A stretch of DNA of 37,061 bases. Source: a bacterium. GTDB taxonomy: Bacteria > 4484-113 > JAFGCY01. How positions within the stretch are numbered: position 1 is the stretch's first letter; each line of letters begins with the position of its first letter. Under the pieces are notes generated by a model. That model did no database searches. It was not told the DNA's origin and saw only the letters and a program-made list of their open reading frames with translations. The position numbers and the translations under genes were made by a program. Shown piece after piece: positions 10,901 through 18,188 of this stretch. The stretch covers positions 1 to 37,061 of the forward strand of contig JAFGCY010000056.1 of assembly GCA_016932385.1 (NCBI GenBank), in the 5' to 3' direction.

Positions 10901-12724
10901 GTTGACCAGGTCGGCGTTGGGGCCGACGTCCTGGATATAGTTGGCAATTACATTGGTGTCATAGCTGTGGACGGTCAGCGCCTGCGCGATCCGGTTGAAC
11001 GCGTTGTCCGACATCGACGGCAGGTTGCGCAGCTCGTCGAGCTCGCCCAGCGCCGGATGCGGCACGGGCAACGGCATGTCGTCTTCCGTCGTGAAGTCCA
11101 TGTCCCAGTAGTACTCGTCGACGACACCGCCGCCGGTGGTCTCGACCACCAGGGACATCAGCGCCGGCGTGATGTTGCAGGCGTCGACGCGCGTGCCGGG
11201 ATAGGTGCCCGTCGGATCCGTCGTCAGCGGCGCCGAATTGTAGGGCAGCGAACTCGGGCCGTTGAGATCGGCGTGCAGCGTCGGATAGGTGCCGCGCCGG
11301 CCCTGGCGCCAGGGATCGCTGGTCGGATCAGCGTTGTCCGCGTCATGCGGCGGGTTCAGGTAGGTCAGGATTTCGCTGGCCATCAGGGGCGTCATGCCCG
11401 GCAGGCTCATCAGCATCGCCAGCGAGTTCTGGCAGGCCTCGATCGACTCGGGCACGCCGTCATTGTCGGTATCGCCCTCGTAGTAGTGCTGGACGTTCTC
11501 GCCGAACTCGGGCATCGCCACGAAGTCTTGCGTGTCGGAGAAGGTTTGCGTATAGATATCGAAGCTGCCCCAGTCGATGGCGCCATCGTCCGTGAATGCT
11601 CCGGTTGTCGTATTGAAATCCAAGTACCGCGTGCTCATCCGGTCGGGGAACAGCGGGTTGTCCATCCACTTGAAGCCGTCCTCGTCGACAACCTCGTTAT
11701 CATTGAAATCGTTGGTGCCGTAGCCTTCCCGGTCGTAGTCCGTCTCCGCCGATTCCGGCATCAGGACGCGGACCTTCTTGCAGAAGATGTTCAGGTTCAA
11801 CCGGCCGGCCTCGTCGGTCACATCGGCGAAGCTCTTCAACAGCGACGTCGGCACCGGGCCCCGGTCCAGGTCGGTGTAGATCGAATGGTAGATGTTCACC
11901 TTGGCGTTGTACATGTACTCTTCGATGTTGTTGGAACCGGCAATCAGGTCGCGCTCGACGACCGCGCCGTTGCGCGGCTCGGGCGCGCCGGGATAGTAAC
12001 CCGGGCCGTAGAGGAAGCCGTCCTCGGTCGTGCCGTCGAACGGGTCCGTCACATCGTAGCCGTCATCAACGCCGTCGCCGTCGGCATCGACCTGCACCGC
12101 TCCGTAGGAGTTGAACAGGTAGATGTCCTGGTCGGCGAACACGCTCCGCGCATAGGGCTGGTAGTCCGTGGCAAAGCTCCAGGATTGGCCAAGGTAGGTC
12201 GGACCATGCCGGTTCGGGAAGCGGAAGCCCCAGCGGTACATCCGCGGGCTGTCCTCGGTGTCGTAGTTGCCGATATGCGAACCATCGAAGCGCGCCCCGA
12301 GCCAGTAGTCGTCGGACGTGCCCAGCAGGTCGTCCAGGCCGGCGCCGCCCGAGCCCGAGTCCGGGATCTGGTCGCGGCGATAGCCCGTTAAGGGGTCCTG
12401 CACGATGATCGCGGTGTTCGGCTGCGTGACGGAGGTGTAGTAGGCCGGAGTGGATTTCTCCTGCACCACCAGCGAGATCGCGTCATTGATCGCTTTCTCG
12501 GCCGCCATCTCGGCCTTGGCACCCTTGATCGCCTCCGCCGTCGACACCGACTCCGTGTTGATGCTCGTAAGCACCAGCGTAATCAGCGGCAAGAGCAGCG
12601 CGACAAAGACCAGAACCGCCAGCAGAATCACACCGCGGCGCTCGGTTTCCGGTCGTGCCAAATGGAGAGCATTGACGCGCAAGAACCCGCCTGACTTCGG
12701 TCCGCCAGTCAATCTTTTCATCAT
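1943..12724 (-). CDS. Giant GspK-like minor pseudopilin (3,593 aa)
   Basis: Probable tip subunit of a pilus or pseudopilus. The N-terminus has a prepilin-type leader ending RRG, then a hydrophobic helix (about 29-55) without the usual Glu at +5, as is normal for GspK. A GspK-like core follows: DEAGRLNLN near residue 300 and LPGMTPLMASEILTYL near 440-460. The matching second half (GRININTASEDVLTALF) appears only near residue 3,100, and the C-terminus (3,480-3,593) resembles a GspK end. Between them lie about 2,600 residues of beta-rich modules: an IPT/TIG-like domain (about 1,678-1,770), PKD-like domains (about 1,775-1,875, 2,777-2,878 and 2,880-2,990) and four related small modules (1,876-2,285). 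GspK is usually about 300-350 residues. The ATG pair at 12724 is preceded by AGGA. The K-like assignment is from motifs; binding partners of the insert are unknown. Confidence 0.8.
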   Translation of the reverse strand: MMKRLTGGPKSGGFLRVNALHLARPETERRGVILLAVLVFVALLLPLITLVLTSINTESVSTAEAIKGAKAEMAAEKAINDAISLVVQEKSTPAYYTSVTQPNTAIIVQDPLTGYRRDQIPDSGSGGAGLDDLLGTSDDYWLGARFDGSHIGNYDTEDSPRMYRWGFRFPNRHGPTYLGQSWSFATDYQPYARSVFADQDIYLFNSYGAVQVDADGDGVDDGYDVTDPFDGTTEDGFLYGPGYYPGAPEPRNGAVVERDLIAGSNNIEEYMYNAKVNIYHSIYTDLDRGPVPTSLLKSFADVTDEAGRLNLNIFCKKVRVLMPESAETDYDREGYGTNDFNDNEVVDEDGFKWMDNPLFPDRMSTRYLDFNTTTGAFTDDGAIDWGSFDIYTQTFSDTQDFVAMPEFGENVQHYYEGDTDNDGVPESIEACQNSLAMLMSLPGMTPLMASEILTYLNPPHDADNADPTSDPWRQGRRGTYPTLHADLNGPSSLPYNSAPLTTDPTGTYPGTRVDACNITPALMSLVVETTGGGVVDEYYWDMDFTTEDDMPLPVPHPALGELDELRNLPSMSDNAFNRIAQALTVHSYDTNVIANYIQDVGPNADLVNAYAPGDPEYNGSVALRETPDSMQDTDDVADLRYDIDRFVFGFSLDDYRESASEMYAHIREHLPQTLRYKVTLPAVDRLGRAGAEDHLVPNTDSRYDLSDPANPSVLIAHRDSDGNVDSTGFSHPYNVGSYGHEVNWTEGGVSLPGAGYPALNPAFDLDSCLSILMYRNGTFFETDDYTYNPDNGAWQSSSRWSGFFGPIGLWMSWTDYLAWIERLLGNNNPDPDAGENVDPWIRPHGSELIAGYDGLLRPGEFDSVADVLDVPRYKFANMSVSLMADLPSDFRYDFNGNGDVDLGIPEELSAVNYYIAFSDVVDQGWYMQNVHANGPDDRAGTGDEPDMNAVLYYIQFTIGNRPGLNWDDPATSNVDCVIPITPMQLRAVGAGADGTSNKITIVAHDNYNNLDVLTYRFTEAAAFATYLGPLDGRGTLRHRFGWDDVPEPEATPGADADGRPLEAGWWNNSAADGDPAYPGEQFTTAAERQCWAFDMRGDPYLTARVEVRKWDDAAGAETVPAQRCDEVSQVYLQYNEEADIPFRVDTLPVRVAGDQFEIRSAYGGAETDGGTYLLYDWDYSGVPDSYDGTWPASSWQTGDPRVIRITPDAPNVILRLYDLRTFVDAPNTLPLAAGDFSSLDSFGMPVVVGDEVQLPPMFPADPVYGGTWPLPGTVGFATDAVTVSLITTSPVVEAQITAEEPSIWSDDTSTSFIASAVGGALPYTYRVRILDPAYGSGAGGAQPYVGPDVAPGSGFTINDWPGNTVPPRLSRVTAPGVIYDTTVAGSVIATDSRSSNDIDETFTFDPVALGLTSTNGYNGQYWVELTVTDNAGTPASDVVYTQLLLSSDTGPGGSAGIPPDLNASIGLRSLGTGRRGFVCSAGVDGGTGSYSYRWEVHRPMYDSADPTTIIGTEIVDANEPYVSIDASAVVGPTASSFQMVSNESNPTFEFNTLDRYNNATGATGGDGIADADGVYFVHCYVFDHAESLPDAVNATVAHDVAMVTLTDSGATTTPATSSLARTPMAVLLATPPGNGSAVIGDNPRAAGGSNMPYIGAIGTKPDGTLKDALEPDVAASGDVIIIRGYNFAAPLPPAVGGIPAPHPTGVASDNVVTFGGGVTAEAFAVIDDGETLTIGGTTYEQMALYVRVPDGALSGYLTVTTPEGTSERVFFQTGFNVTFDLIGKLSPNDATYLSFELDYQGDGNIDYSYNTMANTGAEGVISGSDRGISHDYAGDGIGNYNATLVVRDLISGRQAVSHQLVMIRDLRPLEDTYVTLAVGQVTDLGSVSGTYPDATFSDTLGNLYADGVRAGDRIINTALVPNETASVMTVFNNQEIETTSLNGGSTWAVGDTYEVRRYYDFEGVNGMLANIYPEIDLRSETFTADPSEGVAFGSATGGAATGLRYKWQVDLNDRANGTIGGGAIGSGTATATDTSGVTLTDVNANFSLFGNFGVREGDLVILHERDDDGAPPSTGNGEATADVFAVDSSTRLTLHDPADPTYTVGLNNGAAITRLGTITASTLESAGVHPVYLVQQANYYWVGDGPGLTYGNPMGGLIPGDNITNLTDGTLWIVVDTFATDPGLPDYSWIRLEHVSGGGAIADNVLVAIPDAVIPNAYILTVTTPVAATWVGSTITNTATGDVWDIIGIAVGPNTVTVQDPTGGTYTPFVGGEAITINVPPSWASLHQWNCAIPANQWRVGFDYAIYSSDGSSFASWADATYASVGAPVDFTIDMRYPFDLDASVNNPSAVRIDWDDDSVIDEVFAVGTTSRLDGAVNGLEVEQLKATHSFVAAELLGAIGTPGGAPTQAVYYVDIIPAEAGIQSTYGPYALPIVIVGGDDYDTDLATLNVESWDRDSWHKVTLETSYSVATNLMDYPLAGTSNSLQRHYFASDQLLIPPGMQDYADTLTTWVSYTRPFISSNSYGVTTMRHQAVHGIGGALNWLSDVNADTEWLAGANESPQGDNPVNYYEFMFQNGPNLMNVPGAGTSAGASFPAAVNGVGRVNASGSFSYYHANRGVYNGMGFAADNLDLDERAFAFDSQALFWGDRIQGEQNERRPLAADFAAEPLVGSNSQIISLDSYVTGGAASNPVFTYSWYVEKYSGVSTGMVGLDGDYNAGPSSTVPYPIFSPLEDISDETWYDPTDDGSGRYWVWLVVNDGASSFTACRRDFNIVAPALSINMMANPPSGSVGDEIEYTVFVDGGMPPYTLDFDFDGDGGIDTTRTLQQGNETSASWMFTISGAYNSAVTVTDSAGTTDSDTTTVEIAETIPLNANLLVTPASGMAPFLLEVHYTVSGGRQMSGGTYNVALQLINVTGDVEGSATREDPNTFGANGILDDPRLPTADDEPVEFIVPEAGNYIVQLVVIDNGGAMKFVTEDVFASGYLTPSSYGNSAPQVERDGENRPMHAVRIWTDPFLNIEDGNTDIYQNVPTGDYGGGRLLEADIQVLGDLFTTDPNPSFRSRGFYPTKDPLSQPLFYANYTLDSTADDEIQDFYDTFTMGRININTASEDVLTALFMQIRVERGYDTDVDLDLDNDGTDENYRVVADPTLDLYMTEREARVLAQKVIRYRTMYYDLHKPAVPDSSDEFGYVPGSNTAFGAHPELGGTFRVDHLPVIGPWDGTNPHEYAVDDRNAVLADADNSGADNINNAWDHMAASYYNFDNANNWSMFYAPSDVAVVRERWTADVNLAIQLPVGTWLNYTYQFYEPASNYAKYLNDVAHNGFWEDNRAGEMSDWAGTGLYQVGSDNYSRWAFDSRNYFTYSGGEFTVGVSIDSVGNVTFTAPTPTTAPGEPMDARNEIAIIQSNDMTAYTYISNPPFRHLFDLYKVIDADEDPHTYDLDATGANPTMEINGDNFAADSGSGMDPDDWNTQVFSGPSAFRYEAFWDDQNCEFIPVANYLDDIAPYVTCRSYVFRVEAYGGVTASGGTGGAFVDTARISRDRAKKAIIDVGPMWARRNVNQLNQTMQAVGLSAPDREMSYRVLWYSDNEQ

Positions 12725-12766
12725 GTCGAATCCTGGAACTCTGGGCTAGTTGCCCTAATTCACCGT

Positions 12767-12772
12767 ATTATA
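12767..12772 (-). promoter_or_regulatory. Possible -10 element before the giant gene
   Basis: A perfect TATAAT, preceded by GGG, sits 43 bp upstream of the start of the giant gene in the 182-bp gap after the GspJ-like gene. No convincing -35 box is present at 16-18 bp. It may give extra transcription of the giant gene independently of the upstream pilin promoter. Confidence 0.4.
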
Positions 12773-12906
12773 CCCATCACAACACTTTATTAGTATCGAG
12801 AAGCGACCTGGTCCCGGCACCCCGCGCCAGCGCCGGGGGATGTCCGGGCGCGCCGGAAACGGGCTGTTGCCAGCTGAATCGGGTCAAGAATACCGGACGG
12901 GCCGCC

Positions 12907-14721
12907 TTAAGTCTGCGGATCCTTCTCCAGCAGCTTCTCGATCGGGCTGAGGGCCCGGATCTGCTCGTCGGGGCTCATCGGATCCCGGTACATCGCCTGC
13001 GCGCCGAAAATGTAGTTCCATTCCACGCGCCTGAGGAAGGACGACTGGGCCGAGGTCGGATCGGTCACCATCTCGCGGGCGTAGACATAGTCCACGGGCA
13101 CGGTTTCGGTGATCACGATGTCCTGGCCGGAGCCGATAAAGTCCTGCTGCAGGTTGTACTCCGGCACGAGCCGGTTGGGATCGGAGTACGGCACCGGGCT
13201 GTCCAGCCGGTAGTACACCGTGGTTCCGCTCTTGCCTTCGCGCCCGCTGGCCGAACGGCGCTCCTCGATCACCTGGCGCGGCGTGGCGATCACCGTGACG
13301 CGCACGGCGCGCAGGTACGGCAGCCACCAGCCGGGCACCGGATCGTCGGGAATGCCGTCGCCGTCGGGAATGCCGTCGGCATCGCCCAGGTCACCGCGAT
13401 CGGTCGGGTTGACGCTGTAGTCGTAATAGGCACTGCCGAGGATCGCCTCCATGTCGGGGCGCAGCATCGCGATGCCGCCCTCGACGGGCTGGCCGTTGCT
13501 GTTGCTGGCGGTCACATAGGCGAACCGGTCGATCGGCGCATTTTCGCCGTCCTCGTCCTCCGTGTAGAACACGGACATGCTCCAGCCGCCGGGAATCTGG
13601 TCGCCCAGGCCGTTCAACGTATTCGGCGTCACGTGCGTGCCGTCGCGCTTGCCGGGGTTCATCCCCTCGGGGTACTGGTCCGCCAGCTGCCAGTGGATGC
13701 CGCCGTATTCCAGGCCCGTGTAGGGATCGGTAAACGGCGCGTTGTAGGCGACGTCGATCGGGCGCAGCTCATAGTGGCTGATCAGCGGCACGGAGTCATC
13801 CATGTCGCCGGAGCGCTCGTAGTCGGCATCGACGAAATTGATCGAGCCGTCGGTCATGTCCTGGTAGGCGATCTCCACCCTGGTGCCGGTGGAGCGCGAC
13901 ATGTAAACCGGTACTTCGTGCAGATATTCAAAATGGATGCGCGTGATGTTGCTGGCGATCGGGATCTGGCGCTTGCGGATCACGGGATCGCCGGGCTCGT
14001 GCGTATAGCCGAACAGGTCCTGGATCAGGGCCGCGGTCTCCTTGTACGGGCCGACCGGCACCAGTTCGGGATAGCCCTGGATCTCGCCGAAGCCGTCCAG
14101 CGCCGCGACCGGGCTGGCCGTGCCGGTGTTGCGCAGGTCGGCGGCATTCAGGCCGTCGCCGTTGCGGTCCCATTCGCCGGCCAGATAGTACGGCATGTCG
14201 TTGCTGGCCGGAATCGCCAGCCGCAACAGGCTGTCGTACTCGACCAGGCTGGCCGTGTTGCCGGCCACCGAGCGCAGGGCCCGCGGCACGGCGAAGCTGC
14301 TGTCCTGGACAACCTGGCCGGCCAGGATCGTCTGCGAACTGTGGGAAGTGCGCAGGCGGTCGCTCCAGGCCTCGGAGATCCAGAAGCTGGTGTTCATCGT
14401 CGGCTGGTTCTCGGAATTCCAACCGGCGACGCGCCAATAGGCCTCGTGGTCGTAGCCGTAGATCGGATCCTCATCGGGATAGCCGTTCAGGTCGCGGTCC
14501 GCCGACAGCGGAATCGCCGAGGCGTTGCGCAGGTCATCGGCAAGATAGTCCAGAGCGCGCCGCGCCTGGCTGTTTAATTGGGCCCGGGTCTCGCCGGTCC
14601 TGAGCACTTCGAACGAGGAGCCCAGCACGCTGGCCAGCACCACGAGTACGATCGAGGCGATCACGACCACCACCAGTACTTCTACCAGGGTGAAGCCCGC
14701 CGAGGTTGTCTTGTTTCTCAT
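12907..14721 (-). CDS. GspJ/PilW-like minor pilin, enlarged (604 aa)
   Basis: Predicted minor pilin, processed by prepilin peptidase and placed near the pilus or pseudopilus tip. The leader is MRNKTTSAG, cleaved before FTLVEV, with Glu at +5 and a hydrophobic helix to about residue 35. It continues into RRALDYLADDLRNA, the conserved region of GspJ/PilW proteins. The remainder is a large, mostly beta or loop domain rich in Asp, Gly and Tyr. Family members usually have 200-350 residues, so this one is about twice normal. The start at 14721 is chosen over a longer frame (14760) because AGGTGG stands 4 nt before it and the leader length is then normal. It lies between the third pilin gene and the giant GspK-like gene, the usual J-K order of type II secretion operons. 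Confidence 0.78.
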   Translation of the reverse strand: MRNKTTSAGFTLVEVLVVVVIASIVLVVLASVLGSSFEVLRTGETRAQLNSQARRALDYLADDLRNASAIPLSADRDLNGYPDEDPIYGYDHEAYWRVAGWNSENQPTMNTSFWISEAWSDRLRTSHSSQTILAGQVVQDSSFAVPRALRSVAGNTASLVEYDSLLRLAIPASNDMPYYLAGEWDRNGDGLNAADLRNTGTASPVAALDGFGEIQGYPELVPVGPYKETAALIQDLFGYTHEPGDPVIRKRQIPIASNITRIHFEYLHEVPVYMSRSTGTRVEIAYQDMTDGSINFVDADYERSGDMDDSVPLISHYELRPIDVAYNAPFTDPYTGLEYGGIHWQLADQYPEGMNPGKRDGTHVTPNTLNGLGDQIPGGWSMSVFYTEDEDGENAPIDRFAYVTASNSNGQPVEGGIAMLRPDMEAILGSAYYDYSVNPTDRGDLGDADGIPDGDGIPDDPVPGWWLPYLRAVRVTVIATPRQVIEERRSASGREGKSGTTVYYRLDSPVPYSDPNRLVPEYNLQQDFIGSGQDIVITETVPVDYVYAREMVTDPTSAQSSFLRRVEWNYIFGAQAMYRDPMSPDEQIRALSPIEKLLEKDPQT

Positions 14722-14823
14722 ACAGCCACCTGCGCAGAATGAGTCCGCATTGGTATCCAAGTTATGATACCCATCGGCGCGCCATGCGTATCCCGGTCCA
14801 CAATCCGGTTGCTTTTGCCGGAC

Positions 14824-15900
14824 TTAAAACTCCTTGTGGAAGTAGATCGCGCCCTCGAACAACTGCAACACGTAATTTTCATAGATTGTGTCGACACCGG
14901 TACCGCCGTAGCCGGGCAGGCCATTGTTGACGAACTCGCGCTGCTCGTCCTCGAACTCGCGCTTTTTATGGCTCTGGTGGCCGTAGCCGAACAGCAGGTA
15001 ACCGGTCACGCTGGTACCCCACTTGTAGGTTTCGTTCTCCACCGTGGCCACCACGTCGCCGAAGCTGTAGGCACTGTCGCTGAGCACCGGCACATAGGCG
15101 AAATCGCCGGCGGCGAAGTAGTCGTCCTCATCCACGCCGAACTCGCAGGCCTGCGAGAAGCCGGTGGTCGACCAGTTCGAGTTGAGCGGCACGCCCAACG
15201 GCAACTGCTCCAGGGTACCCCGGGTGGTATCGAAGAGCGTGTCCGGCTGGAAGACGGACAGGTTGGCCACGCCGGTGCGGTTGGTGTACAACCGGCAATC
15301 GTAACCCGCGGCGGAGGCATCGGCGCCGGTGAACTGGTGCGCCGGGTCAAAGCCCGTGCCAACGAAGAACGAGAACACGAAGATGTTGCGCATCCGCGCC
15401 CGCTCGCCGGTCGCCGTCGAGATGAACGGGTTCGGCGGGTATTCCTGGATCGCGTCGGAAATGATCAGCGAATCGAAATACCGCGCCATGTCCGAAGCGG
15501 CTCCGTTGAGCGGCGTGTCCTTGACGTTCTTGAGCTGCTCGAACACGTTGGCCGACGACCCGTTGTAATGGCCGTAGCCGCCCATCACGCCGTTGACCAG
15601 TTCGCCCGAATGGGGCGCCAGGCTGCCGGCTCCGCCCGGCAAATAGATCGCCGGGTCACCGAGGGCGTGATCGGTAAACTTCGCCATTACATCCAGCGCC
15701 ACGCCGGGGTAATGGCCCTCGTGCGTCTGCGCGTAGGTCGCCAGGGCGGCCGTGATCGACGCGCATTGCGTCTTGACCGCGGCTTCCTTGGCGCGGATCT
15801 GCGCCGAGCGGACCGTCGGCACCAAGGCCACGATCAGGATACCGATGATCCCGATCACCACCAGCATCTCAACCAGAGTGAAACCTGTTCTTGCTTTCAT
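14824..15900 (-). CDS. GspG/PilA-like pilin, third of a tandem set (358 aa)
   Basis: Pilin or pseudopilin with the very short leader MKARTG before FTLVEM. A hydrophobic N-terminal helix runs into an amphipathic region with ALATYAQTHEGHYPG, as in GspG-type proteins. The C-terminal globular part contains YPPNPF, GDFAYVP and GYGHQ, motifs shared in part with the two genes upstream. The ATG at 15900 follows GGAGG at 9 nt; a TTG at 15907-15909 would sit on top of the ribosome site and is rejected. The gap from the preceding gene is 39 bp, so the genes are probably cotranscribed. At 358 residues it is more than twice the size of a standard major pilin. Which of the three paralogues builds the fibre cannot be told from sequence. 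Confidence 0.78.
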   Translation of the reverse strand: MKARTGFTLVEMLVVIGIIGILIVALVPTVRSAQIRAKEAAVKTQCASITAALATYAQTHEGHYPGVALDVMAKFTDHALGDPAIYLPGGAGSLAPHSGELVNGVMGGYGHYNGSSANVFEQLKNVKDTPLNGAASDMARYFDSLIISDAIQEYPPNPFISTATGERARMRNIFVFSFFVGTGFDPAHQFTGADASAAGYDCRLYTNRTGVANLSVFQPDTLFDTTRGTLEQLPLGVPLNSNWSTTGFSQACEFGVDEDDYFAAGDFAYVPVLSDSAYSFGDVVATVENETYKWGTSVTGYLLFGYGHQSHKKREFEDEQREFVNNGLPGYGGTGVDTIYENYVLQLFEGAIYFHKEF

Positions 15901-15939
15901 CGTTTGCAATCCTCCAATATCAAGGCGCCAGCCATCCGC

Positions 15940-16974
15940 TTAGAACTCTGTCCGGTTCCCGCCCGAGTCCGTCGCCCGAGCTGAATTGGCAGTCTGTTTG
16001 AAATAAGCGATCATGCCCAGTTCGTATAAATCCTTCGTGCCGCTGCCATCGAAATCCTTGTTGGCCTCGGTCAACCCGCGCGTGCTGATCCCGTAGGCAT
16101 TGTTGGGATAAGCCACGTAGGTCGCGCCGTTCATCGGCAATACGCCGTAGGCCCAGAGATGGTAGCTGTCGATCAGGTCCAGATAATACATACCCTCGTG
16201 GGTATCCGTGCGCGACTTCGCCTGGTAGCTGACCTTGGCCTCGACGATCCCTTCCGGATCGTAGATGGTCGTTCCGTCCGTCTCATAGAAGAACGTATAG
16301 ACGAAGTCGCCGGGCGTCACCGTCGTCCGCGGATCCGGAATCGTCTTGTCCAGCACCGGGCTGCCGCCGGCCCGCCAGTTGGCGTCGCCGTAGCTCCACA
16401 TGATGTTGCCCATCGGGCGCCGTAAGAACGGGTTCTCCGGATAGGCATCCAGATAGCCCAGCGCCACCAGCGGGTCGCTGTACTGGTTGAAGACGCGGTA
16501 GAAGCCGCTGTAGGTCCAGCCGTTGGGCTGGATCACCTTGTGTTCCCGCATGCCGAAGAACTCGGTGTCGAAGTCGTCGCCCGGGCCCGTGTTGTCGGCG
16601 AAGGTGTTCGTCACCGTGCGTACGCCGCCGATCAGGCCGAGGCTGAACCAGGAGTCCGAGTCCGAGTGGAAGCCGGCGCCGGTATCGGTCGCCGTATAGG
16701 GATCGAACCCGGGACCGAAATCGTTCGTGGCGTCGAACCAGCGGATCCGGAATGGATAACTGCCGTTGTTGTCGGTCCCGAACGCGGCCAGCGCCGTGTG
16801 GATATCGCGCAGGTTGATCCCGGTCTGCGTCTCGCGCGCGCGGTTACGGGCGTCCATCAGTTTCGGCACCGCCAGCGTCACCAGAATACCGATGATGACG
16901 ATCACCACCAGCAGCTCGATCAGCGTGAATCCCGCACGTTCGCGGAACCATTTGTTTTGGCTATTGTGTATCAT
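15940..16974 (-). CDS. GspG/PilA-like pilin, second of a tandem set (344 aa)
   Basis: Pilin-type protein with a 15-residue leader ending in Gly before FTLIELL, Glu at +5, and a 20-residue hydrophobic helix. The following segment (HTALAAFGTDNNGSYP) aligns by eye with the other two pilins, as do YPENPF and GDFVYTF. The C-terminal third has DFDGSGTKDLYELG, an Asp-rich loop that might bind calcium. The start at 16974 is 6 nt after the stop of the preceding gene and has TAAGG close by, suggesting translational coupling. It is a paralogue of its neighbours but the most divergent of the three in the C-terminal half. Confidence 0.78.
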   Translation of the reverse strand: MIHNSQNKWFRERAGFTLIELLVVIVIIGILVTLAVPKLMDARNRARETQTGINLRDIHTALAAFGTDNNGSYPFRIRWFDATNDFGPGFDPYTATDTGAGFHSDSDSWFSLGLIGGVRTVTNTFADNTGPGDDFDTEFFGMREHKVIQPNGWTYSGFYRVFNQYSDPLVALGYLDAYPENPFLRRPMGNIMWSYGDANWRAGGSPVLDKTIPDPRTTVTPGDFVYTFFYETDGTTIYDPEGIVEAKVSYQAKSRTDTHEGMYYLDLIDSYHLWAYGVLPMNGATYVAYPNNAYGISTRGLTEANKDFDGSGTKDLYELGMIAYFKQTANSARATDSGGNRTEF

Positions 16975-16980
16975 GCCTTA

Positions 16981-18027
16981 CTAGCTCCCAGGAATAAGCA
17001 CAACCGTGGCGCCGAAGAACGCCGGGTCGATGTCCGGACCGCCGCCCATGAGCGTGCCGCCGAACGCACCGCTGTCGTTGTCGCTGTCGCGCAACTCCGG
17101 CTCCATCAGCGTACCGGCGGTCAGCGTCTGCTCCAGCCCGTCGATCATCAGGTTGTTGTCGAAGTCGAAGCCGCCCTCGGTGCTGTTCCAGTACTTTTCG
17201 CTGACGCCCTTGGCCTGACCGTCTTCGAGCCGGTTATGGCCCCAGCCGATCAGCATGTAGCTGCGGCAGCGCTTGTAATAACCGGACCGTTGCAGGTCGT
17301 TGTAGGGCTCACCGTTGCTCGCCGACGTGTTGGTCCACAGGCCCTCGTAGTCGTAGCCCGTGTTGTTCACCGGATTCAGCGGGATATAGCTGAAGTGGCC
17401 GCGCCCGAAGTCCATGTAGGTCTTGCGCATCGTGGTCACGCCGGGGTTGCGGGCATCGCTGCCGGACTGCACGTTGGTGTAACGGTTCCAGTTGAGCGTG
17501 TCGTAGCGCCCCATGATCGGCGTGGTGTCGCCGAGGATCGGGTTGAACAGGAACAGGTTGCTCATCTGCGCCTTGTTGCCGTCCGTCGCCTTCAAGAACG
17601 GGTTCGGCGGATAGTCGGTCAGGAAACCTTCGACCACCAGCGAGTCCAGCGACTGTGGATTCGGCGTGCCGTCCGTCAGGTACGGACCGCGCGGGTCGGC
17701 GGCGTTCTTGGCGACATAGAAGTCCTTGTGCGGCGAACTGCCGTCGTAGGTCGGCACACCGCCCAGGACGCCCGGTCCGACGTAGAAGACACCATTGGTG
17801 TCCTCCTCCCAGTGCGCGCCGGGATAGGAGGACGTGTGCGTCGTGGCGTACTGTTCCAGCGCGGTCTGAATCTGGTTAATGCCGGACCTGACTTCCATGT
17901 CCTTGGCTTTATTCCGTGCGACGTTTACGGTGGGAATCGCTATCGAGACCAGGATCAGGATGATCCCCATCACTACGAGCAATTCGACCAGCGTAAACCC
18001 CTTACTCAACCTTCTTCGCATCATCAT
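16981..18027 (-). CDS. GspG/PilA-like pilin, first of a tandem set (348 aa)
   Basis: Pilin-type protein with leader MMMRRRLSKG before FTLVELL, Glu at +5 and a hydrophobic helix. It then has IQTALEQYATTHTSSYPG, YPPNPF, GHFSYIP and LIGWGHN, motifs seen in whole or part in the next two genes. The ATG at 18027 is preferred to an in-frame ATG at 18057 because GAGG lies 9 nt upstream and the leader is then of normal length; the longer form would add ten residues. It is first in the three-pilin run and is served by the promoter at 18189-18217, with a leader of about 155 nt. The C-terminal half is Asp/Gly-rich. Confidence 0.78.
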   Translation of the reverse strand: MMMRRRLSKGFTLVELLVVMGIILILVSIAIPTVNVARNKAKDMEVRSGINQIQTALEQYATTHTSSYPGAHWEEDTNGVFYVGPGVLGGVPTYDGSSPHKDFYVAKNAADPRGPYLTDGTPNPQSLDSLVVEGFLTDYPPNPFLKATDGNKAQMSNLFLFNPILGDTTPIMGRYDTLNWNRYTNVQSGSDARNPGVTTMRKTYMDFGRGHFSYIPLNPVNNTGYDYEGLWTNTSASNGEPYNDLQRSGYYKRCRSYMLIGWGHNRLEDGQAKGVSEKYWNSTEGGFDFDNNLMIDGLEQTLTAGTLMEPELRDSDNDSGAFGGTLMGGGPDIDPAFFGATVVLIPGS

Positions 18028-18149
18028 GCAGTCTAGCCTCGCTGTTTCACCATGCATCGGCCTTGCTTTCCAGCTTAGCCTCTGGTTTCACCAACCGTAA
18101 TTACGTACCTGTTTTCATACGTGCAGCGCCGCCACGTGCCGAGCGCCAC

Positions 18150-18175
18150 AAAAAAGCTGTTGCGCGTCCACGCAA
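18150..18175 (-). terminator. Short hairpin with T6 tract in the pilin operon leader
   Basis: On the minus strand TTGCG (18175-18171) and CGCAA (18164-18160) can pair, followed by a short gap and six Ts (18155-18150). It lies downstream of both the GspI-like stop and the pilin promoter. It could therefore end read-through transcripts or act as an attenuator in the pilin leader. The stem is only 5 bp, so strength is uncertain. Confidence 0.4.
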
Positions 18176-18188
18176 TAGTAGACGCTCA

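Noticed and set aside
8399-12391. 1,330-codon open frame on the plus strand opposite the giant gene
   Set aside because: Same shadow effect as above; the minus-strand frame has clear domains and a leader.
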